Positions 51,447 through 60,580 of a stretch of DNA of 64,000 nt are shown in pieces. Numbering within the stretch: position 1 is the stretch's first letter; every line of letters starts with the position of its first letter. Source of the DNA: Mycolicibacterium fortuitum subsp. fortuitum (GTDB lineage Bacteria > Actinomycetota > Actinomycetes > Mycobacteriales > Mycobacteriaceae); NCBI RefSeq assembly GCF_022179545.1, contig NZ_AP025518.1, positions 682,001 through 746,000 of the forward strand, given 5' to 3'. A program made the position numbers and the translations under genes. The notes beneath the pieces were generated by a model. That model was not told the DNA's origin and made no database searches. It saw nothing but the letters and a program-made list of their open reading frames with translations.

Positions 51447-52679
51447 TCAGTGCCTGCTGGTGGTCTGCGGCGTGGCCAGCACCGCGGCGATCCCCGTCGT
51501 CAACGGGACGGACAGGGCCAGGGCGATGCCACCCACCGCGGAGCGGGCGATCTCGATGGCCACACTCTCACCCGTCAGCACGTCACTCAGTGATCGGTTG
51601 GCCACGCTGAACAGCAGCAGTAGCGGCAGGGCACTGCCGGCATAGGCCAGCACCAGGGTGTAGACCGTGCTGGCGATATGGTCGCTGCCCACGCGCATGG
51701 CCCCGGCGAAGATGGAGCGCCGGCTGCCGCCGTGCTCGGCGAGTTCGAACACCGCCGAGGCCTGGGTGATGGTGACGTCGTTGAGCACACCTAGCGAGCC
51801 GATGATGAAACCGGCCAGCAGCAACCCGGTGATGGACACGTTGCCCATATATGCCGCGACTTCGTTGTTCTGATCTTCGGACAACCCGGTCAGATGGGCC
51901 AATTCTATTGCCGCCCAGGACAGTATCGCCGCCAGTAGTAGCGAGGTGAGGGTGCCCAGCAGGGCCGCACTGGTCCGCAGGCTCACGCCGTGGGCCAGGT
52001 AGATCACCGCATAGAGAATGGCCGCCGATGCCACCAGCGCCACCGGGATGGCCGGGGCGCCGTCGCGCAGCGCAGGTAGCAGGAAGATCATCAGTACCGC
52101 GAACGCCACCACGATGCCGACGATGGCCCGCAGCCCGCGCCAGCGTGCCACCGCCACGATCACCACGGCGAACACCACAGCCAGAGCGACCAACGGCCAG
52201 GTGCGCTCGTAGTCGAAGAACGCGTAGGTCGTCGTGCCGGCCTGATCGACCTGTCGGCTCACCCGGATACTGTCTCCGGCAACAAGATTGGGCTGTCCCG
52301 GACCGGTGGTGAACTCCAGTAGCGTCTTCGCGCCCTTGTTCGGGCCGGAATCGATGGCCACCAGGTTATGCACGCAGGTGCCGCCGCCCGGTTCGGCGGG
52401 CCTCGGTGATGCCGTCAGGACACCCCCGGCCGACGGGCTGCCACAATCGGCCAGGGTGCTCGACAACACATGCCCAGCCTCGGTGGTGACCGCCCCGCCC
52501 GCAGCGTTCTGGAAGGGCAGCGGAATGTCCACCTTCTGGTGGCTGGGCCACAGCACGGCGGCACCGATGAGGACCGCAAGCCCGATGGCGACCAACAGAC
52601 CGACCACGATGCGGGCGGCCAGCGGCCCCAGCGGCGACGGTCCGGCCAGGGAATGCGAGTGGGAATGCGTGTGCGCCAC
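51447..52679 (-). CDS. YibE/F-like membrane protein
   Basis: The 410-residue protein starts with a His-rich tag (VAHTHSHSHS), one span (ARIVVGLLVAIGLAVLIGAAVL), an extracytoplasmic domain with three cysteines, and then seven or so spans of the YibE/F family (GLLLAGFIIGSLGVLNDVTITQASAVFEL is typical). The family is found in many actinobacteria and firmicutes and has no settled function. I chose GTG 52679 and not the frame end at 52814, because the longer start would overlap the divergent gene. It is the last gene read toward the Pao operon and is separate from it. Confidence 0.78.
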   Translation of the reverse strand: MAHTHSHSHSLAGPSPLGPLAARIVVGLLVAIGLAVLIGAAVLWPSHQKVDIPLPFQNAAGGAVTTEAGHVLSSTLADCGSPSAGGVLTASPRPAEPGGGTCVHNLVAIDSGPNKGAKTLLEFTTGPGQPNLVAGDSIRVSRQVDQAGTTTYAFFDYERTWPLVALAVVFAVVIVAVARWRGLRAIVGIVVAFAVLMIFLLPALRDGAPAIPVALVASAAILYAVIYLAHGVSLRTSAALLGTLTSLLLAAILSWAAIELAHLTGLSEDQNNEVAAYMGNVSITGLLLAGFIIGSLGVLNDVTITQASAVFELAEHGGSRRSIFAGAMRVGSDHIASTVYTLVLAYAGSALPLLLLFSVANRSLSDVLTGESVAIEIARSAVGGIALALSVPLTTGIAAVLATPQTTSRH

Positions 52680-52745
52680 CCGGACAGCGTAGAGGGGGTG
52701 GCTGTCCGGTTCCTGGCCTGCGCGTGGGACGGCGATACTGAGCGG

Positions 52746-53309
52746 GTGGGCAGGTGGTGGGTATGGGTGCTGTGGGGCGGCCTGGCGTGCTGGCTGGCCG
52801 GGTTCTGGTGGCACTGGACACGGACATCGTGGTGGATCTTCGACATCCTGATGGTCCCGCTCATGGGTGCGCTGTATCTGCTCGGGCCGGTGGCAGTGTT
52901 AGGCGCGGCGGTGCGAGGCCGCCGTTGGGTGGTTCTCGCGACGGTGGTGCCGGTGATGGTCGTCGTCACCGCAGTGGTGAACTCCGGATGGATGGTGGCA
53001 CCACGAGCATGGTTCGCGATGCACCGGCCATTGTTCGAACGGGCCCTCGAAACCGATCCGGGCCGTGGATATTACGGCAACAAACTTCCGGGCTCGCTGC
53101 GGTTTCTCGTCGCCGAGGGAAGAGTTTCGAATCGCGACGGCAGCCGATTCTTCCCGCAGTGGATCGGCATTCCGGACGATGCCGGCGGCTACCTGTACAA
53201 CCCGAAGGAGTCCCCTGAGGGCGTCGACATGTACGGCGATATCTGTAGCAATCCGGTCGATCTCGGTGACGGCTGGTGGATGTGCGGCCTGCGCAACAAC
53301 GGGTGGTAG
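52746..53309 (+). CDS. Membrane protein with extracytoplasmic C-terminal domain
   Basis: GTG 52746 gives a 187-residue product: three hydrophobic spans (WWVWVLWGGLACWLAGF, FDILMVPLMGALYLLGPVAVLG, WVVLATVVPVMVVVTAVV), then a soluble part of about 100 residues with PLFERALETDPGRGYYG and a Cys pair (YGDICSNP, GWWMCGLRNNGW). A GATACT –10 box ends eight bases before the GTG, so the message may be leaderless. It diverges from the YibE/F-like gene. I do not recognise the family. Confidence 0.65.
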   Translation: MGRWWVWVLWGGLACWLAGFWWHWTRTSWWIFDILMVPLMGALYLLGPVAVLGAAVRGRRWVVLATVVPVMVVVTAVVNSGWMVAPRAWFAMHRPLFERALETDPGRGYYGNKLPGSLRFLVAEGRVSNRDGSRFFPQWIGIPDDAGGYLYNPKESPEGVDMYGDICSNPVDLGDGWWMCGLRNNGW

Positions 53310-53315
53310 TAGGCC

Positions 53316-54587
53316 TTACTGCCGGTAGCCGGCCAGGAAATTGCCCAGCCGCTCGATGGCCTGGGCCAGGTCGCGCGCCCACGGCAGTGTGACGATGCGC
53401 AGGTGATCCGGTGTGGGCCAGTTGAATCCCGTGCCCTGCGTCAACAGGATCTTCTCCTGCAACAGCAGGTCGAGCACCAGCTGCTCGTCATCGTGGATGT
53501 CGTGCACTTCGGGGTCGAGGCGCGGGAACGCGTACAGCGCTCCCGCGGGTTTCACACACGAGACACCGGGGATCTCGTTGAGTTTGGTCCACGCGGTGTC
53601 ACGCTGCTCGAGCAGCCGGCCACCCGGCAACACGAGATCGTCGATGCTCTGATGGCCGCCCAGGGCCACCTGAATCGCGTGCTGCGCAGGCACATTCGGG
53701 CACAACCGCATATTCGACAGCAGGCTGATGCCCTCGATGAAGCTGGTCGCGTGTTCCTTGGGGCCAGTGATGACCAACCAGCCCGAGCGGTAGCCGGCGA
53801 CCCGGTAGGCCTTGGACAGCCCGTTGAAAGTCAGGCACAGAAGGTCGGGCGCTAATGTCGCCAGCGAGATGTGCTTGGCGTCGTCGTAGAGGATCTTGTC
53901 GTAGATCTCGTCGGCCAACAGCAACAGCTGGTGCTTACGGGCCAACTCCACCATCTGTTCCAGAGTTTCGCGGCTGTAGACCGCGCCGGTGGGGTTGTTC
54001 GGGTTGATCACGACCAGCGCCTTGGTGCGTTCGGTGATCTTGGACTCGATGTCGGCGACATCGGGATTCCAGCCCTGGGTCTCGTCGCACATGTAGTGCA
54101 CCGGGGTGCCGCCGGCCAGCGCGGTCGACGCCGTCCACAGGGGGTAGTCCGGCGCCGGGATGAGCACCTGATCGCCGTTGTCGAGCAGCGCCTGCAGGGT
54201 CATCGTGATGAGCTCTGAGACGCCGTTGCCCAGGTAGACGTCTTCGATGTCGAACTTGGGGAAACCCTCGACCAGCTCGTAGCGGGTGAACACTGCGCGG
54301 CGCGCGCTGGCGATGCCCTTGGAGTCGGAATAGCCCTGTGCGTACGGCAGGGCCTGGATCATGTCGCGCATGATCACGTCGGGCGCCTCGAAGCCGAACG
54401 GCGCGGGGTTGCCGATGTTGAGCTTGAGGATGCGGTGCCCTTCAGCTTCCAGCCGTGAGGCCTGCTCGTGTACCGGTCCACGGATCTCGTACAGGACGTC
54501 CTGCAGCTTCGTGGACTGGGCGAACGTACGCGGCTTCGGGTGCTGACCGGTCTGCCACGGCAACTGATGGGTAGTCACGCTCACCAT
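53316..54587 (-). CDS. aspC: Aspartate/alanine-type aminotransferase
   Basis: The 423-residue PLP enzyme belongs to fold-type I class I/II. Motifs: LNIGNPAPFGFEAPD, YSDSKGIASARRAV, VVINPNNPTGAVYSRE (cofactor Asn), LLADEIYDKILYD and the Schiff-base lysine in FNGLSKAYRVAGYRSGW. It matches Rv0337c, annotated aspC and close to the AlaA group, so alanine or aspartate transamination is expected. ATG 54587 is used. A longer frame to 54605 adds only six residues. Convergent with the small membrane gene, six bases apart. Confidence 0.92.
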   Translation of the reverse strand: MVSVTTHQLPWQTGQHPKPRTFAQSTKLQDVLYEIRGPVHEQASRLEAEGHRILKLNIGNPAPFGFEAPDVIMRDMIQALPYAQGYSDSKGIASARRAVFTRYELVEGFPKFDIEDVYLGNGVSELITMTLQALLDNGDQVLIPAPDYPLWTASTALAGGTPVHYMCDETQGWNPDVADIESKITERTKALVVINPNNPTGAVYSRETLEQMVELARKHQLLLLADEIYDKILYDDAKHISLATLAPDLLCLTFNGLSKAYRVAGYRSGWLVITGPKEHATSFIEGISLLSNMRLCPNVPAQHAIQVALGGHQSIDDLVLPGGRLLEQRDTAWTKLNEIPGVSCVKPAGALYAFPRLDPEVHDIHDDEQLVLDLLLQEKILLTQGTGFNWPTPDHLRIVTLPWARDLAQAIERLGNFLAGYRQ

Positions 54588-54707
54588 GGTCTCATCACAG
54601 TCCACTGAATTTGGAATTTGCCCATGTGGTAGGTGGCCACCGCCACACTCGGCCGGGCGCGCTCAGCCGGCTTCCTGGGCTCGATTGCACCTGCGGCGCC
54701 CCTGTGG

Positions 54708-54765
54708 CGAACGTGCAGGTTCTGGCGCTCAGACGCACCTGTGGCCGCGAAAACCTGCACGCTCG
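54708..54765. repeat. Long-loop inverted repeat between aspC and etfD
   Basis: Arms of 14 bases (54708–54721 and 54752–54765) pair with one mismatch around a 30-base loop, and GCACCTG-type words are repeated around them. It lies between the aspC start and the etfD terminator. Function unclear, possibly a mobile intergenic hairpin of the same kind as those at 9103 and 40345. Confidence 0.5.
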
Positions 54766-54800
54766 TCATAGGGGCTGGAACCGCACTTGTACCCCCGGAT

Positions 54801-54843
54801 GCGCCGAACGGCCACCCCCGACGTGGGAGTGGCCGCTCGGTGC
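54801..54843 (-). terminator. Hairpin after the etfD gene
   Basis: Arms 54801–54815 and 54829–54843 pair at 13 of 15 positions around a 13-base loop, 13 bases downstream of the etfD stop. Probable terminator without a clear T run. Confidence 0.65.
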
Positions 54844-54856
54844 GTTAGAGACGCGC

Positions 54857-57853
54857 TCAGCGCTTACCGGGACGCTTGGCGCCCGGCTTGATGCCGAGGC
54901 CCACGACCGGAGGTTCGGGCTTGGCGGGCTCGGCGGGCGCTTCGGCGGGCTTCTCAGCTGCCGGTTCCGGTGCCGCCTCGGCGGCAGGTGCGGCCGGAGC
55001 CGGGGCTGCCGGAGCAGCCTTGGCGGCCTTCTTGGCACCCGGACGACGCGCGCCCGCGGCAATGCCGAGGCCCACGACCGGCGGTTCCGGCTTGGCGGGC
55101 TCGGCAGCCTCGGGAGCGGCAGCCGGTGCCTCGGCAGCAGGAGCTGCCGGAGCCGCGGGAGGTGCAGCCTTCTTGGCACCCGGACGCTTCGCGCCGGCCG
55201 CCAGGCCCAGGCCCTTGACCGGAGCCGCCGGAGCGGCAGGTGCTTCGGCGGGAGCCTCGGCCGGGGCGGCCGAAGCCGCAGGAGCGGCCTTCTTGGCGCC
55301 CGGACGCTTGGCACCACCGGCGATGCCCAGGCCCTTGACCGGTGCCGCCGGAGCAGCAGGAGCCTCGGCCGGAGCAGCAGACGCGGCCGGAGCCGCTGCC
55401 TTCTTGGCGCCCGGACGCTTGGCGCCTCCGGCCATGCCAAGGCCCTTGACCGGGGCCGGCGCCGCAGCCGGGGCCGCCGGTGCCTCGGCTGCCGGTGCAG
55501 CCTCCGCGGGTGCGGCCTCCTCGACCACCGGTGCCGGTGCGGCCGCCGCGGCCTTGGCCTCGGCTTCTGCGCGTGCCTCGGCCCGCTTCTCGGATTCCTT
55601 TGCCGCCGTGCCCTTCTCAGGCAGCGTGATGCCGCTCTTGTCCAGCGAGTTGAGCAGCAGCTGGGCCACGTCGAGCACTTCGGCCTTCTCGACGTTGCGG
55701 GCAGCGGCCACGTCGTCGACACCGTCGGTGATCATCACCCGGCAGAACGGGCAGCCGGTCGCGATGGTCGAGGCGGTGTCCATCGCCTCTTCGGTGCGCT
55801 CCACGTTCACGCGCTTGCCGATGTGCTCTTCCATCCACATGCGTGCGCCACCGGCACCACAGCACAGGCCACGGTCGGCGTGGCGGGGCATTTCCTTGAG
55901 CGTCACACCCGAGGCCTCGACCAGCTCACGCGGAGCCTCGTAGACCTTGTTGTGGCGACCCAGGAAGCACGGGTCGTGGTAGGTGACCTCGGGGCCGCCG
56001 GTGGACTTGACCGGCACCAGCTTCTTGTCCCGGACCAGGCGGTTCAGCAGCTGCGTGTGGTGCACGACGGTGTAGTTGGCACCCAACTGCGGGTACTCGC
56101 GGCCGATCGTGTTGAAGCAGTGCGGGCAGGTGACGATGATCTTGCGGTCGACCGTCTCGACACCCTCGAACAGTTCGTTGATGGTCTCGACGTTCTGCGC
56201 GGCCAGCTGCTGGAACAGGAACTCGTTGCCCGAGCGCCGGGCCGAGTCGCCGGTACAGGTCTCACCGGTGCCCAGCACCAGGAACTTCACGCCCGAGGCG
56301 GCCAGCAGTTCGGCCACGGCCTTGGTGGTCTTCTTGGCCCGGTCCTCGTAGGCGCCGGCGCAGCCGACCCAGAACAGGTACTCGAAGCCGTCGAAGCTCT
56401 CCACGTCCTCGCCGTAGACGGGCACGTCGAAATCGACCTCGTCGATCCAGTTGGTGCGGTCCTTGGCGTTCTGGCCCCACGGGTTGCCCTTGGTCTCCAG
56501 GTTCTTGAACAGCACGCCGAGCTCACCGGGGAACTCCGACTCGACCATGACCTGGTAGCGGCGCATGTCGACGATGTGGTCGATGTGCTCGATGTCCACC
56601 GGGCACTGCTCGACGCAGGCACCACAGTTGGTGCAGGACCACAGGACGTCGGGATCGATGACGCCGCCCTGCTCGGCGGTGCCGACCAGCGGGCGCAGCG
56701 CCTGCTCGGGGCCGGAACCCTCGATGCGGGCGAATCCGTCTTCGGGAACGCCGTGTCCGTGCAGGCTGTCGCCCAGCTTGGCGAAGTCAACCGAGCCCTC
56801 TTCGGGCATCGGCTTGCCCTCGATGATGTAAGGAGCCTTCGCGAACAGGTGATCGCGGAGGTTCATGATCACGAGCTTGGGCGACAGCGGCTTACCGGTG
56901 TTCCAGGCCGGGCACTGTGACTGGCAGCGACCGCACTCGGTGCACGTCGCCATGTCGAGGTTGCCCTTCCAGGTGAAGTCCTCGATCCGGCCCTTGCCGA
57001 ACACCGCGTCTTCGGCGGGATCCTCGAAGTCGATCTTCTCGCCCTTGTACTCCATCGGCAGCAGCGGGCCGAGGCCGTCGGGCAGGCGCTTGAAGGTGAC
57101 GTTGATGGGGGCCAGACCGATGTGCAGGTGCTTGGAATGCAGCACGATCAGCAGGAAGGCCAGCATGACGCCCAGGTGGGCGAGCAGCGCGATGGTCTCC
57201 AGCCACACGTTGGCGGTGTGGCCCAGCGGGGCGAGCAGTGCGGCCATGCCGTCGGAGAAGAAAGCGCCCGACTGGTAGGGGAAGTCCTCGTCGAGCACGT
57301 TGACGGCGGCACCGCGGAACACCGCATAGGTCGCGATGACCAGGAAGATCATGATCAGGATCGTCCAGGCGCCGCCGTTGTGTGAGCCGTAGAAGCGGGA
57401 CTCGCGGCCCAGCTGCTCGGGGTTTTTCAGGATGCGGATGATCGCGAAGACGATGATGCCGGCCAGCACGGCCACAGCGAAGAAGTCCTGCAGGAAGCCC
57501 AGCACCGCCCAGCGGCCGACCAGCGGGATGTGGAATTCAGGGTTGAACAGCACGCCGTAGGCCTCGAGGTACACCGTGGCCAGGACGAAGAAGCCCCACA
57601 TCGTGAAGAAGTGCGCGAGGCCGGGGATCGACCATTTCAGGAGCTTCGACTGGGCGAAGACTTCCTTGTTCTGGTTCAGGAAGCGGGTGACGAGATGGTC
57701 CTTGCGGCCACGCTCGTCACCGACTTTCTGGCCGGAGCTGATCAGCTTGGTCAGCCACAACACGCGCTTGCCGGCGAACGCCAGCACGACGAGCGTTGCG
57801 AGCAGACCGAGAATCAGCCGCGACACAGCCAAAGTGTGTTCGAGACTCTCCAC
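54857..57853 (-). CDS. etfD: Membrane Fe-S oxidoreductase EtfD (Rv0338c-like)
   Basis: This 998-residue enzyme passes electrons from the electron-transfer flavoprotein of fatty-acid oxidation to the membrane quinone pool, as shown for Rv0338c in M. tuberculosis. Residues 1–250 carry about five spans with heme-type histidines. Two [4Fe-4S] motifs follow (CTECGRCQSQCPAW and CTNCGACVEQCPVD), then two CCG domains (DPCFLGRHN ... CCGAGGARMW; VGCAGAYED). The last 240 residues are Ala/Pro-rich with five GLG-x3-GA-x-RPG repeats. The start after 57853 lies 21 bases from a pair of palindromes that may control it. Confidence 0.9.
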   Translation of the reverse strand: MESLEHTLAVSRLILGLLATLVVLAFAGKRVLWLTKLISSGQKVGDERGRKDHLVTRFLNQNKEVFAQSKLLKWSIPGLAHFFTMWGFFVLATVYLEAYGVLFNPEFHIPLVGRWAVLGFLQDFFAVAVLAGIIVFAIIRILKNPEQLGRESRFYGSHNGGAWTILIMIFLVIATYAVFRGAAVNVLDEDFPYQSGAFFSDGMAALLAPLGHTANVWLETIALLAHLGVMLAFLLIVLHSKHLHIGLAPINVTFKRLPDGLGPLLPMEYKGEKIDFEDPAEDAVFGKGRIEDFTWKGNLDMATCTECGRCQSQCPAWNTGKPLSPKLVIMNLRDHLFAKAPYIIEGKPMPEEGSVDFAKLGDSLHGHGVPEDGFARIEGSGPEQALRPLVGTAEQGGVIDPDVLWSCTNCGACVEQCPVDIEHIDHIVDMRRYQVMVESEFPGELGVLFKNLETKGNPWGQNAKDRTNWIDEVDFDVPVYGEDVESFDGFEYLFWVGCAGAYEDRAKKTTKAVAELLAASGVKFLVLGTGETCTGDSARRSGNEFLFQQLAAQNVETINELFEGVETVDRKIIVTCPHCFNTIGREYPQLGANYTVVHHTQLLNRLVRDKKLVPVKSTGGPEVTYHDPCFLGRHNKVYEAPRELVEASGVTLKEMPRHADRGLCCGAGGARMWMEEHIGKRVNVERTEEAMDTASTIATGCPFCRVMITDGVDDVAAARNVEKAEVLDVAQLLLNSLDKSGITLPEKGTAAKESEKRAEARAEAEAKAAAAAPAPVVEEAAPAEAAPAAEAPAAPAAAPAPVKGLGMAGGAKRPGAKKAAAPAASAAPAEAPAAPAAPVKGLGIAGGAKRPGAKKAAPAASAAPAEAPAEAPAAPAAPVKGLGLAAGAKRPGAKKAAPPAAPAAPAAEAPAAAPEAAEPAKPEPPVVGLGIAAGARRPGAKKAAKAAPAAPAPAAPAAEAAPEPAAEKPAEAPAEPAKPEPPVVGLGIKPGAKRPGKR
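54860..55455 (-). repeat. Five-copy repeat in the etfD C-terminal tail
   Basis: The unit KGLG-x-x-x-GAKRPGAKKAA occurs five times with Ala/Pro-rich spacers of 20–50 residues; the last copy ends the protein as GAKRPGKR. The nucleotide sequence is similarly repetitive, which makes copy number likely to vary between strains. Confidence 0.85.
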
Positions 57854-57873
57854 AGAAACGCCTCCATTCGCGA

Positions 57874-57914
57874 GTTACTCGCGGGTAACTTGGGCATAGT
57901 TACCCGTCGGTAAC
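57874..57914. promoter_or_regulatory. Two 16-base palindromic operators upstream of etfD
   Basis: GTTACTCGCGGGTAAC (57874–57889) and GTTACCCGTCGGTAAC (57899–57914) share GTTAC-n6-GTAAC and lie 25 bases apart, 21 and 46 bases before the etfD start. Size and symmetry fit a TetR- or GntR-type repressor. The regulator is not encoded next to it. Confidence 0.6.
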
Positions 57915-58068
57915 TTAGCTTCCTTCAGCTCATAGTGACATTTGCGAGTTTCTTAGCGCTACCGAGGCTTACCTAACTTTGAGGGCACTGTGGTATAGCT
58001 CTCAGCCCTCATGTGCCCCACGGGCCGGTCGCCGGCTGTCCCGAAACCGGGCCCGGCGCCCGCGTCTC

Positions 58069-60570
58069 CTAGCCCTGCGGCGTCAGCATCGCCCGGAGCA
58101 TCGACAGCATTTCGGTACGCGACTCGGCGCCGAGACGCCGCCGAATCCGGGCCACATGATGCTCGACAGTCTTGGCCGAGATGAACAACTGACCGCCGAT
58201 GTCCCGGTAAGGCATCCCGAGCAGCAGCAGTTCGGCCACCTCACGTTCGCGGTCGGACAGTTTGGTCGAGGAAGGGGCGGGTGCGGCTTGGGGCGCGGCT
58301 CCCACCGGAGTGACCGGCGCGGACGGCCCGGCCTCGACCTCCTCGACGGCACTGGTCTGCTTGAGATCGCGAGCCAATTGCAGCATCGCCTGCGACACCC
58401 GGACGTCGGGCGTCTGCAATGCGGCCTGACTCGCCAGACGGGTTCCGTCCCAGGTCAGGCCGAACTGGGCCAGTGACCGCGCGGCGGCGCTGACCTCATC
58501 GCTGTCGACGTGATTGGCCAGCACCCGCAACCAGGTGCGGCCGGCATTGGCCAACGCCCGGGCGAAGGCACTTTGACCGGCCGCGGCCGTCAGCGCCTGT
58601 CCGTGGGGCGCGACGGCGCCGGGCGAGTTGGCCAAAATCCCGGCGTGAACACCGGCCCAGTGCAGCGGTACCGACCACAACACGGGGTTTCCGAGCGCGT
58701 TCAGTAGATTCCATGCCTCGGCCAGCGTGTGCTCGAGGCGGTCGACCTGATGCATCCTGGCGCCGGCCACCCACAATTCGCCCAGCGGCAACAGCGAGAA
58801 AAGATCGATCGAATACTCGGCGAGCACCTCGACCGCGGCGTACCAGTGCTTCTGAACCGCCCCGCTGTCCCCGCTGCGTCGGGCGATCGCGGTCCGCAGC
58901 GCAGCAGCCCACAAGGCGTCTCGCCGGTGTAGATCCTCACCCGATTCGGCGGCGGCGGCGTCCGCGCCGGCCGCAGCGAGCTGACCGTCCTGCATCTTCA
59001 CCCACCCCAACAGCAGGCGGTGACGCGCCGCACTGAACGCCTCTTCACCGGCGCCGCCCGCGCGGACCGCGCGACTGATCACGCTGCGCGCGCGCACCGA
59101 ATCTCCACCGTGCAGCGCGGCCAACGTCACCAGCGCGGCAGGGGTGTCGGGGGCGACGACACCTGCCTGGTACTCCGATGTGATGGCCTGCCCCAACCGT
59201 GCCACGGTCACCGCGAACGGCTGATCCAACGACAGGACCAGACCGTCGGCCAGGCTCCGCGCCGCCCGTGCGGTCGAGGTCGGTGGTCCGGCGTCTTCGG
59301 AGCGCGACGACGCCCGTGCCGCATCGGCGTCACCGGCGGCGAGAAATGAGGTCGTGGCCGCCGAGCTGATCAACGTGTCCGGGTAAGGCCCGAGCCAGCG
59401 GAACAGGTCGGCGGCCTGAGCCGCACCGCCGTCGTGCATGGCGACGCTGGCCGCGATCCGTACCGCGGTGGCCCGTTCGCCCGGATCCTCGGCGCCGAGG
59501 AGTTCATCGGCCATGCGAGCCGCGGTGGTGCAGTCTCCCGCCAAGGCCAGTGCATCCGCCAGCCGGGTGCTCACCGCCGCTGCACCCGCGGTGACCGCGG
59601 CTCGGTACAGCCGAGCCGCCCGCGCCGGCCGGGTGCGATTGTGCGCGGCGTGCTCAGCCAGCGCCTCAGCCAGGCGGTCATCTCGCAGTCCGTGCTCGGC
59701 CAGACGCACCGCGAGATCGGCAGACAAGGTCGACAGTTCGAGTTGTGAAGTGAGAAGGGAGGTTTCGATCTCGTGGTGCCGCGCCGCCCCAGCGATCTGC
59801 GCGAGCGACTCGTGAACCAGTCGGATGAACCGGCGGTCATGGGATGGCTCGACCAGCCCGCCGGCACGGGCACGGTCCACCAGAGCCGACGCCTCCCCGC
59901 CGGGCAGTCGAAGGGCAGCGGCGACGTCGTCGGGACCGAGGTCGTGACTCAACGACAGGATCATCAGCGCGTCGCGCGTGGCGTCGTCGACCCGACGCAA
60001 CCGCTGCAGCAGCGCGAACCGGGCCGCGTCGGCCGGTGCCTCGACCGCATCGGCGGCCGCCTGCAGCAGAAACGGAAGGCCGGCGGTGGCCGCCAGCACC
60101 GACCTCACGGTTTCCGGGGTTGCCGGGACCCCGAGTGCCGTGCTGAGCACCCGGCCCACGTCGGCAGGCGACAGGGGCCCGAGCCGCAGCACCGGGTTCT
60201 CCCGCTCGAGCGCCGTGGTCAGCGTTTGTAACGGGACGCGGTGGGTCAACGGCTCGCAGGCCACCACCACGGTCGCCGACGGGTCCGCGACCTGCTCTGC
60301 GAGACAGTCGATTTCGCTGTCACCGAGCAGGTGGGCGTCGTCCACCACGAACGCCGCCTCTGCTGCGTCACCCGATCGCGGCGCGCGGGTCAGAACGACA
60401 CGGCCCGCCTCTCGCAGGGTGCCGCGGATCTCCGCGAGCACCGTGCTCTTCCCGGTGCCGACGCCACCCGACAACAACAGCTTGACCGGCGCGGCCGGGT
60501 CGGCCAGCACCGCATCGACGGCCGATCGGGCAGCCGGCGGGAGCTCCGGAGCAGGATCCGGTGCGGTCAT
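58069..60570 (-). CDS. iniR: IniR, ATPase-type LuxR-family regulator of iniBAC
   Basis: The 833-residue protein has an N-terminal STAND-type ATPase domain with Walker A LSGGVGTGKST (residues ~34–44) and Walker B AAFVVDDAH. A long helical repeat sensor region follows, and a C-terminal LuxR helix-turn-helix from about 765 (LSDREREVAELLLLGMPYRDIGGQLFIS, then AKTVEHHVARIRRRLGAESRTEML). It corresponds to Rv0339c, which activates iniBAC on sensing trehalose released by wall damage. The gene starts 10 bases after the stop of the Hsp70-like gene and is therefore co-transcribed with it. Confidence 0.9.
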   Translation of the reverse strand: MTAPDPAPELPPAARSAVDAVLADPAAPVKLLLSGGVGTGKSTVLAEIRGTLREAGRVVLTRAPRSGDAAEAAFVVDDAHLLGDSEIDCLAEQVADPSATVVVACEPLTHRVPLQTLTTALERENPVLRLGPLSPADVGRVLSTALGVPATPETVRSVLAATAGLPFLLQAAADAVEAPADAARFALLQRLRRVDDATRDALMILSLSHDLGPDDVAAALRLPGGEASALVDRARAGGLVEPSHDRRFIRLVHESLAQIAGAARHHEIETSLLTSQLELSTLSADLAVRLAEHGLRDDRLAEALAEHAAHNRTRPARAARLYRAAVTAGAAAVSTRLADALALAGDCTTAARMADELLGAEDPGERATAVRIAASVAMHDGGAAQAADLFRWLGPYPDTLISSAATTSFLAAGDADAARASSRSEDAGPPTSTARAARSLADGLVLSLDQPFAVTVARLGQAITSEYQAGVVAPDTPAALVTLAALHGGDSVRARSVISRAVRAGGAGEEAFSAARHRLLLGWVKMQDGQLAAAGADAAAAESGEDLHRRDALWAAALRTAIARRSGDSGAVQKHWYAAVEVLAEYSIDLFSLLPLGELWVAGARMHQVDRLEHTLAEAWNLLNALGNPVLWSVPLHWAGVHAGILANSPGAVAPHGQALTAAAGQSAFARALANAGRTWLRVLANHVDSDEVSAAARSLAQFGLTWDGTRLASQAALQTPDVRVSQAMLQLARDLKQTSAVEEVEAGPSAPVTPVGAAPQAAPAPSSTKLSDREREVAELLLLGMPYRDIGGQLFISAKTVEHHVARIRRRLGAESRTEMLSMLRAMLTPQG

Positions 60571-60580
60571 CAGGGCCGGC

